A DNA stretch of 11,277 bases from assembly GCA_016929795.1 (NCBI GenBank), contig JAFGIA010000419.1:1-11277 (forward strand), read 5' to 3'. Made by a program: the position numbers and the translations under genes. Source of the DNA: Anaerolineae bacterium (GTDB lineage: Bacteria > Chloroflexota > Anaerolineae > JAAYZQ01). Position 1 is the first letter of the stretch. Each line of letters begins with the position of its first letter. The notes under the pieces are model-generated. The model saw nothing but the letters and a program-made list of their open reading frames with translations. It did no database searches and was not told where the DNA came from. Of this stretch, positions 6,421-11,277 are shown in pieces.

Positions 6421-7391
6421 ACGTCATCGAATCAGGAATTGGGGAGATGATCCAGCCGCCGGACCTGGACGGCTTTCGGGAGTGGAACCGCACAAAGTCC
6501 CGCAAGCTGGTGGACAAGCTGATGACCGAGGCGGAAGCGGTCAGCCGGTTCGTCTATGATGGCTGCTACATCGGCACCGAGCTATACGGTACCGTGCGCG
6601 CGCCCATGACGCTGGTGCGTGAGGTGATCCACCAGGGGATCAAGGACCTGCGCGTGGCGGGCCAGGGTGTCACCGAGCTCGACTTGTGGCTGGCATCGAG
6701 CATTGTCAAGACGCTCGACATCACCTACATCGGACTCGAGGTGTATGGCGTATCGAACGCACTGCGCCGCGAGGTGGAGAGTGGGCGCGTGGAAAAGGTT
6801 GTCGAATGGAGCAACGGCGGCATCACGTGGCGGTTCAAGGCGACGTCGATGGGCGTGCCCTTTCTGCCGGTGCGCTCCATGATCGGCACGGACACACTGC
6901 GCTACAGCTCAGCCAAGGTGGTCGAGTGCCCCTTCACCGGGATGAAGCTGGCGCTGCTGCCTGCGTTGATCCTCGACGTCGGCCTGATCCACGTCCACCG
7001 CGCCGACCGCTATGGCAACGCCCAGATCGAAGGCATCAGCGGCTTTAGCCACGAGATGGCGCGCGCATCAAAGCGGTTGATCATCAGTGCCGAAGAGATC
7101 GTACCGACGGAGGAGATACGGAAATATCCCGACCGCACGGTGATCCCCTACTACCTGGTCGACGCCGTGGTCCATGCTCCGTACGGCTCGCACCCGGGCG
7201 AGATGGCGTACATGTACTGCCGCGATGAGCCCGAGATCAAGGCATGGGTCGAAGCGGCGGCCACAGATGAGGGGGCGCGTGCCTACATGCAGGAGTGGAT
7301 ACACGACCTGCCCGATCACCAGGCATACCTCGACAAGGTAGGCCAGGAGCGGTTGGCAGCATTGGTCGAGGGAAGGGAGCGACGGGAATGA
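6417..7391 (+). CDS. CoA-transferase subunit A (glutaconate CoA-transferase GctA-like)
   Basis: A 324-residue alpha subunit of a family I CoA-transferase, forming a heteromer with the product of the next gene and moving CoA from an acyl-CoA to a free carboxylic acid. It resembles glutaconate CoA-transferase subunit A: an N-terminal KLMTEAEAVSRFVYDGCYIG segment at 34-53 with the usual glycine-rich turn; VREVIHQGIKDLRVAG at 67-82; NGGITWRFKATSMGVPFLPVR at 133-153; ALLPALILDVGLIHVHRADRYGNAQIEG at about 179-206, the most family-typical stretch; and a C-terminal YLVDAVVHAPYGSHPGEM at 246-263. The start is TTG 6417, overlapping the preceding TGA as TTGA, backed by AAAGGAGG. It overlaps the next gene by ATGA. 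The family also includes actinobacterial IpdA, a ring-cleaving hydrolase subunit, so the reaction type depends on subunit B, which here keeps the transferase Glu. Confidence 0.88.
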   Translation: MNVIESGIGEMIQPPDLDGFREWNRTKSRKLVDKLMTEAEAVSRFVYDGCYIGTELYGTVRAPMTLVREVIHQGIKDLRVAGQGVTELDLWLASSIVKTLDITYIGLEVYGVSNALRREVESGRVEKVVEWSNGGITWRFKATSMGVPFLPVRSMIGTDTLRYSSAKVVECPFTGMKLALLPALILDVGLIHVHRADRYGNAQIEGISGFSHEMARASKRLIISAEEIVPTEEIRKYPDRTVIPYYLVDAVVHAPYGSHPGEMAYMYCRDEPEIKAWVEAAATDEGARAYMQEWIHDLPDHQAYLDKVGQERLAALVEGRERRE

Positions 7392-8155
7392 GCGAAGCAA
7401 GATACAACCCTACGGAACTCCTGATCTGCACGGCGTCGCGGCTGATGGAGGACGAGACGACAGCGTTCATCGGCACGGGCATTCCAATGCTCGCCGCGTC
7501 GCTGGCCCAGCGCCGCCAGGCACCCAACCTGGTGCCTGTGTTCGAGTTCGGCGGCACGGGCGCGATCCTCGAAGATCTGCCCATGGCCGTGGGCGAGGCG
7601 CGCACCTTCCACAAGGCACTCGCCGCGTCGGGCATCTGCGATATCATGGAGACCGCCACCCGTGGGTTCATCGACTATGGCTTCCTGGGTGGCGCCCAGA
7701 TCGACCCGTACGGCAACCTGAACAGCACCGTCATCGGCCCGCATGATAAACCGAAAGCACGACTTCCCGGCAGCGGCGGTGCCAACGACGTGGGCTCGCT
7801 CTGCTGGCGGACGATTATCATCATTCGCCACAGCAAGCGCAGTTTTGTGCCCAAGGTCGACTTTGTGACGACGCCGGGTTACCTGACCGGTCCCGGCGCG
7901 CGCGAGGCAGCCGGCCTGCCGCCGAATACCGGCCCGCTCTACGTAGTCAGCACGCTGGCGCTGATGGGGTTCGACGACGAGACGAAGCGGATGAAGCTGC
8001 TCAAGACGCAGCCCGGAGTGACCGTGGACGACGTGATCGCCGAGACGGGGTTCGAGCTGCTCATGCCCGACGAGGTAGTGCCCAGCGAGCCGCCCAGCGA
8101 CGAGGAGCTGCGCATCCTGCGCGAAGAGGTGGACCGCGACCGCCTCTACATCTAG
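7388..8155 (+). CDS. CoA-transferase subunit B (glutaconate CoA-transferase GctB-like)
   Basis: A 255-residue beta subunit of the same CoA-transferase. Family-typical parts: TAFIGTGIPMLAASLAQ at 25-41; VPVFEFGGTGAI at 49-60; the substrate-pocket region FIDYGFLGGAQIDPYGNLNSTVIG at about 94-117; LPGSGGANDVGSL at 126-138; and a PGVTVDDVIAETGFEL tail at 209-224. E53 in VFEFGG corresponds by position to the catalytic beta-Glu54 known from Acidaminococcus glutaconate CoA-transferase, which forms the glutamyl-CoA thioester. Its presence favours a true transferase over IpdB-type hydrolases. The start is ATG 7388, overlapping the TGA of subunit A (ATGA), with GGGAG at 7375-7379 eight bases upstream; a more upstream in-frame ATG at 7295 would overlap subunit A by almost 100 bases. 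Substrates are not determinable; glutaconate itself is only the name-giving case. Confidence 0.88.
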   Translation: MSEARYNPTELLICTASRLMEDETTAFIGTGIPMLAASLAQRRQAPNLVPVFEFGGTGAILEDLPMAVGEARTFHKALAASGICDIMETATRGFIDYGFLGGAQIDPYGNLNSTVIGPHDKPKARLPGSGGANDVGSLCWRTIIIIRHSKRSFVPKVDFVTTPGYLTGPGAREAAGLPPNTGPLYVVSTLALMGFDDETKRMKLLKTQPGVTVDDVIAETGFELLMPDEVVPSEPPSDEELRILREEVDRDRLYI

Positions 8156-8158
8156 ATC

Positions 8159-9022
8159 ATGCGTCTGAAATGGTATGGGTGGGCGGGCCTGGGTTGGGTC
8201 CTGGCCGCCCAGGTGCTCATGTTCCTCAAAATCCAGCCTGTCTGGCAGTGGTTCACGCCCATCGTGTGGACGGGCTACATTCTGTTGGCCGACGCGCTGG
8301 TACTGCGCCAACGCGGGCGATCGCTGCTGCACGATCGCCCGCGCGAATTCGTGATGATGGCCTGGCTGTCGGTTCTCTTCTGGCTTGTGTTCGAGGTGTA
8401 CAATCTGCGCCTCGCCAACTGGTACTATATCAACGTGCCGGCCACTCCCTGGCTGCGCAACCTGACCTTCCTCTGGTCCTTTGCCACTATCTTTCCCGGC
8501 CTTTTCCTCACCTCCGAGCTGGTCGCTGCGGTGCTCAAGATTGACCTCGCGCGCCGCTGGATCTCACCGCGCCGGTTCGGCCCGTGGTGGAATGTGTCGA
8601 TTGTCGTCGGATTGATCTTTCTCGCCGTGCCGCCGCTCCTCCCCTACCGCGTCAGCCGCTTCCTCTTTGGGTTCGTGTGGCTGGGCGTCATCTTTTTTCT
8701 CGACCCGATTAACTATCGCCTTGGGGCGCCATCGATCATCAAGGAGTGGGAAGAAGGACGGCTGGGGCGCACCGCGGCGCTGCTCGCAGGTGGCCTCGTC
8801 TGCGGCGTGCTGTGGGAGTTCTGGAATTATTGGGCAGGCGGCAAATGGATCTATGCAGTGCCGATCCTGGGCGATATCAAGCTGTTCGAGATGCCTGTGG
8901 TCGGCTTTCTCGGCTTTCCGCCCTTCTGCGTCGAGTGTTACGTCCTCTACCAGTTCGCGCGCCGCGTGCTGCGCGGCCGCGCCTGGGCGCCAGATCCACC
9001 CGGCGCCGCACGGGCAGTATAA
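8159..9022 (+). CDS. Integral membrane protein with about eight TM segments, unknown function
   Basis: A 287-residue hydrophobic protein that I cannot place in a named family. Predicted membrane segments at about 7-23, 33-49, 64-82, 103-125, 144-161, 165-182, 205-223 and 244-268. Unlike a generic transporter it has acidic residues and aromatics inside or next to helices: VFEVYN (E79), LTSELV (E120), GVLWEFWNYW (E220), KLFEMP (E244) and FCVECYVLY (E259, with C257 and C260). This pattern suggests a buried polar or metal/lipid-handling site rather than a simple anchor. ATG 8159 is only three bases after the CoA-transferase stop and has no clear ribosome binding site, so translation probably depends on re-initiation after subunit B. 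The C-terminus is a short Pro/Ala/Arg tail. Co-expression suggests a role tied to the acyl-CoA genes, such as transport or membrane-bound acyl transfer, but this is only inference. Confidence 0.75.
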   Translation: MRLKWYGWAGLGWVLAAQVLMFLKIQPVWQWFTPIVWTGYILLADALVLRQRGRSLLHDRPREFVMMAWLSVLFWLVFEVYNLRLANWYYINVPATPWLRNLTFLWSFATIFPGLFLTSELVAAVLKIDLARRWISPRRFGPWWNVSIVVGLIFLAVPPLLPYRVSRFLFGFVWLGVIFFLDPINYRLGAPSIIKEWEEGRLGRTAALLAGGLVCGVLWEFWNYWAGGKWIYAVPILGDIKLFEMPVVGFLGFPPFCVECYVLYQFARRVLRGRAWAPDPPGAARAV

Positions 9023-9107
9023 CCACACGAGCAGCTTGTCGGAGAGCCGATTTCACGAAAGGCCGACCCAAGTAGGAGATGGATGAGAAAGAAAGGAATG
9101 AGGGGAG

Positions 9108-9896
9108 ATGTTCAAACGAGTTCACACTGTGCGCTTTAGCCCGATGCAGGTTGGAGGGCGGTTGGTAGCAATCTTGGTGCTTGCCTCGCTGTTGGTTGGC
9201 TGCGGTTCAAGCTCGACAGCCGCCCCGAGGCTGGTGGTCACGGCCACGCCCCTGGATCAGCCACAGGTGTTGGTGGTCACCGCCACCTTTTCGCCTGAAC
9301 CGCCAGCACTTCTCCCTGAACCCAGCGACATGCCCGACCTGGTGGCGACCCAAATCGCCATTGAGGAAGCGGCACACGCCACGATGACGGCGGCGGCCCC
9401 CCCGCCAACCCAGGCACCTGTGGATACGGCCACCCTGGTGCCGACAGGGACCTCCGCCCCGCTGCCTACCGCGACGTTCACGCCCGCGCCGACTCGGCAA
9501 CCAACCCAAGCGCCGACCAAGCCCCCGAACTCGCCGACGCCCGTCCCTGAGACCTATGCGCCGCCGAATCTGATCAATCCTCCGCCGAATTACAACTGTT
9601 ATGCAGAACGGGGCTGCACGTTTACCTGGTCGTGGGGCGGGAACCTCAAGGCCGACGAGTACTTTCAGGTACAGCTCGTCGGTCCCAACAACGAGCATCG
9701 GGGCATCCACCCACCGACGAAGGGGTACTCATTCACCTCTGACGAATCTGTGTATTGGATTGTCACCGACTGGTGCAATGTCAACTACTTTTGCCACGTC
9801 AAGTGGACGGTGGCGATCGTCAAATGGGACGGTGTGGATCCAAGCAAGATCGGGCGTACCATCATCACAGCAGAGCCACGCGAGGTGATACTCTAA
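9108..9896 (+). CDS. Secreted lipoprotein with Thr/Pro-rich linker and C-terminal Trp/Cys domain
   Basis: A 262-residue predicted lipoprotein. A basic N-terminus (MFKRVHTVRF) precedes a hydrophobic stretch at about 18-30 ending in the lipobox LVGC, with C32 as the lipidated residue. Residues about 38-150 are low-complexity and Pro/Thr/Ala-rich, with two copies of VVTAT (43-47 and 56-60); this style is common in surface proteins of Anaerolineae/Caldilineae. The C-terminal domain at about 152-262 starts at NLINPPPNYNCYAERGC and has FTWSWGGNLKADEYFQVQLVGP, then C223 and C229; the four Cys (164, 170, 223, 229) could form two disulfides. It may be a small beta-sandwich ligand or wall-binding domain; function unknown. 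ATG 9108 is chosen with AAAGGA at 9092-9097 ten bases upstream; Met13 is an alternative that would shorten the basic N-region. An 85-base gap separates it from the operon, so it may share its transcript or have its own promoter. Confidence 0.8.
   Translation: MFKRVHTVRFSPMQVGGRLVAILVLASLLVGCGSSSTAAPRLVVTATPLDQPQVLVVTATFSPEPPALLPEPSDMPDLVATQIAIEEAAHATMTAAAPPPTQAPVDTATLVPTGTSAPLPTATFTPAPTRQPTQAPTKPPNSPTPVPETYAPPNLINPPPNYNCYAERGCTFTWSWGGNLKADEYFQVQLVGPNNEHRGIHPPTKGYSFTSDESVYWIVTDWCNVNYFCHVKWTVAIVKWDGVDPSKIGRTIITAEPREVIL
9232..9286 (+). repeat. In-frame 16-base repeat pair encoding the VVTAT motif
   Basis: TGGTGGTCACGGCCAC (9232-9247) recurs as TGGTGGTCACCGCCAC (9271-9286), 15 of 16 bases identical and 39 bases (13 codons) apart, inside the lipoprotein linker. 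This points to internal duplication of a short linker unit. Confidence 0.6.
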
Positions 9897-9943
9897 TGGC
9901 CTGAGGAGACGGCGCATTTTGGCTGCGGCTGATGCCTGACAGG

Positions 9944-10189
9944 CTACACGCCGCCGCCGACAGGCGGAAAGATGCCGATCTGGTCGCCGTCTGCCAGGGG
10001 ATCGCCGGCTGTTCTGACCAGGCCATTGACGAACACGATCTTGATCTCGTCCTCGGGCAGGTCAAGCTGGCGGATCAGATGGCCCACGGTGCTCCCTTCA
10101 GGCAGGGCGACGGACAGTGCCTCGCCGAGGCCCAGATGGGGATAACGGCGGCGCAGGGTGGCAAAGAGCCTGGCTTGTACGGTGATCAT
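9944..10189 (-). CDS. MoaD/ThiS-family ubiquitin-like sulfur carrier protein
   Basis: An 81-residue small protein of the beta-grasp MoaD/ThiS family: VQARLFATLRRRYP at 4-17, ALPEGSTVGHLIRQLDLP at 28-45, VFVNGLVRTAGDPLADGDQIGIFPPVGGG at about 52-80. MoaD-type carriers are thiocarboxylated on a C-terminal Gly-Gly and donate sulfur to molybdopterin or tungstopterin; they are often encoded beside AOR genes, as here, which supports a role in cofactor supply for that enzyme. Unusual: the chain ends G78-G79-G80-V81, so a Val follows the glycines, whereas MoaD ends exactly at Gly-Gly. The TAG at 9944-9946 is clear. The start is ATG 10187-10189 (minus strand) with a G-rich GGGGG four bases upstream as a weak ribosome binding site. 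It follows the AOR gene by 80 bases, separated by a strong hairpin. Confidence 0.82.
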   Translation of the reverse strand: MITVQARLFATLRRRYPHLGLGEALSVALPEGSTVGHLIRQLDLPEDEIKIVFVNGLVRTAGDPLADGDQIGIFPPVGGGV

Positions 10190-10217
10190 CGAGCCCCCGG
10201 CATGGCTAACGCGTTGG

Positions 10218-10249
10218 CGAGGCCGCCGGGCGCTTGCCCGGCGGCCTCG
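10218..10249. terminator. Perfect 14-bp GC-rich hairpin between AOR and moaD-like genes
   Basis: Arms CGAGGCCGCCGGGC (10218-10231) and GCCCGGCGGCCTCG (10236-10249) are exact reverse complements around a four-base loop (GCTT on plus, AAGC on minus). It begins 21 bases after the AOR stop codon on the minus strand and ends 28 bases before the start of the small gene. No T-run follows on either strand, so it may act as a partial terminator or as an mRNA processing or stabilising structure that makes the two genes differ in level. Confidence 0.6.
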
Positions 10250-10269
10250 ATGCTACATCGTATGCTGGT

Positions 10270-11277
10270 CTAGCTGCCGAAAACGGCGTCGAGGGTCTCT
10301 TCCGGCACGTCCCACACCACATTGTGGGGCGGCAGCGGCTCGTACTGCATGAACTCGGGGATGCGGTCGGCGGCTTCGGTGAACCCGGCGCCCCGGTTGA
10401 AGGCCAGCTCCCGGTCAATGATCTCCTTGCCAATCCGCCCTACGTCTTCCATCGTCCAGCTCGTGCCCAGCACGCCGTTGCACTCTTTGACGACGCCTTC
10501 GAACCCACTGGCGATGTCGAGAATGGCAAAGGCGATGAACAGGCAGTGGCCTGTGCTGTCGATGAAGGCGGTGGCATACTGGAAGTTGCGCACCAGGTCG
10601 GCCTTGTCGCGGTCGAACTGGTCGACCTTGCCCGTCACGCCCAGGATCTCGGGCGCGATGGTATAGCCCGAGGTGTGGTCGGCACCCATGGTGCTGATGG
10701 CGTAGGTCATGCCGATGCCCTTGATGGCGCGCGGCTCATAGGCCGGCATCGACTGCCCCTTGACCACAGGTACGCGCACCACGCCCAGCGCGGCCGCTGC
10801 CTTGGCGGTGCCGGCGCCCAACAGGCGCCCGAGGGGTGTCCCCTTGCCCATCTCTTTCATCAGCTTGATCGCCTTCTTGCCATCGCCAAACTCTGCCAGG
10901 CCCCCCTCCATGGCCACGGCGAGGGTGGTGCCGGCCTCGATCGTGTCGAGGCCATAGGCGTTGCACAGATGGATCAACTCGGCCACGGTGTCGAGATCGT
11001 CAATGCCGCAGTTGGCGCCGAGCGCCCACGCCGACTCGTACTCGATGCACGACGTGACTTCTTCCCCCTTCTCGTTGAACCACGTGTTCGAGCACTGGAT
11101 CACGCAGCCAGGGCTGCACGCGTGGTTGTATAGCTCCTTGGCCAGATGGGCCTTGTTGCCCTCGAAAATCGCCTCGCCGGCGATCTTGGCTGCCCCCTCG
11201 AACCGGCCCTCGCGAAAGTTGCGGGTGGGCAGGCCGCCGGCCTCGTTCACAATGTTGACGAGCACGGCGGTGCCGTA
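10270..11277 (-). CDS. Aldehyde ferredoxin oxidoreductase, C-terminal half (truncated by window edge)
   Basis: C-terminal 335 residues of a tungsten/molybdenum-bis-pterin oxidoreductase of the AOR family, cytosolic, which interconverts aldehydes and carboxylates with ferredoxin as electron partner. The frame is open at the window end and already reads YGTAVLVNIVNEAGGLPTRNF, a family hallmark, so the GTG at 11265 is not the true start; roughly half the usual 600-700 residues are missing. Counting from that Tyr: HACSPGCVIQC at 52-62 with cluster ligands C54, C58, C62; GADHTSGY at 198-205, a conserved substrate/pterin-site motif; and DSTGHCLF at 240-247 with C245 as the fourth [4Fe-4S] ligand. 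The Cys spacing here is Cx3Cx3C, while Pyrococcus furiosus AOR has Cx2Cx3C. It converges on the plus-strand operon and is followed by a MoaD-like gene. The substrate aldehyde is unknown. Confidence 0.9.
   Translation of the reverse strand, partial: YGTAVLVNIVNEAGGLPTRNFREGRFEGAAKIAGEAIFEGNKAHLAKELYNHACSPGCVIQCSNTWFNEKGEEVTSCIEYESAWALGANCGIDDLDTVAELIHLCNAYGLDTIEAGTTLAVAMEGGLAEFGDGKKAIKLMKEMGKGTPLGRLLGAGTAKAAAALGVVRVPVVKGQSMPAYEPRAIKGIGMTYAISTMGADHTSGYTIAPEILGVTGKVDQFDRDKADLVRNFQYATAFIDSTGHCLFIAFAILDIASGFEGVVKECNGVLGTSWTMEDVGRIGKEIIDRELAFNRGAGFTEAADRIPEFMQYEPLPPHNVVWDVPEETLDAVFGS

Noticed and set aside
7316..8332. Minus-strand frame of 338 codons opposite the CoA-transferase genes
   Set aside because: It overlaps three real genes and shows no family features.
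9018..9023. TATAAC as a -10 box for the lipoprotein gene
   Set aside because: There is no -35 at 16-18 bases and no TGn extension; it is too weak to report as a promoter.
9934..9944. GCCTGACAGGC inverted repeat at the end of the moaD-like gene as a terminator
   Set aside because: Its centre is a single base, so the RNA could form only a three-bp stem; there is no T-run.
10234..11133. Plus-strand frame of 299 codons opposite the AOR gene
   Set aside because: The minus strand carries the conserved AOR cysteines and hallmark motifs; the plus frame has none.

Overview
The window reads as chromosomal DNA from a high-GC bacterium, most likely Chloroflexota of the Anaerolineae/Caldilineae type. 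This assignment is inferred from style, not from a marker gene. The clues are a lipoprotein with paired VVTAT motifs and a long Thr/Pro-rich linker, a BTAD-STAND-TPR regulator, a bacterial GIDE-like membrane protein, and a tungsten-type aldehyde ferredoxin oxidoreductase beside a MoaD-like protein. I see no tRNA, rRNA, CRISPR array, insertion sequence or phage gene.

Layout. (1) 3-2381 (+): the 3' part of a large SARP/AfsR-type regulator whose DNA-binding end lies upstream of the window. (2) 2429-2545 (+): a possible 38-residue protein, followed by a hairpin at 2549-2578. (3) 2614-3330 (-): a two-TM GIDE-domain-like protein, with an extended -10 promoter in the intergenic region shared with the next gene. 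(4) 3570-4265 (+): a metallo-beta-lactamase-fold hydrolase. Its promoter is near-consensus (TTGACA-17-TAGAAT) and carries a perfect 12-bp palindrome in the spacer. (5) 4298-9022 (+): a tightly packed operon of M20 amidohydrolase, phosphotransacylase (PTA/PTB family), CoA-transferase subunits A and B, and an unrecognised protein with about eight TM segments. The first four genes are joined by stop/start overlaps using GTG, TTG and ATG in turn. (6) 9108-9896 (+): a lipoprotein. (7) 9944-11277 (-), convergent: a MoaD/ThiS-like protein downstream of the C-terminal half of an aldehyde ferredoxin oxidoreductase, with a perfect 14-bp hairpin between them.

How the genes may work together (inference). 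The central operon handles activated carboxylic acids. The amidohydrolase would free an amino acid and/or a carboxylic acid from an N-acyl compound. The CoA-transferase would move CoA between acids, and the phosphotransacylase would interconvert acyl-CoA and acyl-phosphate. The oppositely oriented AOR interconverts acids and aldehydes with ferredoxin. No acyl kinase gene, the usual partner of a phosphotransbutyrylase, is in the window. The whole looks like an anaerobic acyl-CoA/acid/aldehyde module. The substrate and the job of the membrane protein are open, and that protein together with the kinase-less phosphotransacylase/CoA-transferase pairing is the best candidate for something undescribed.
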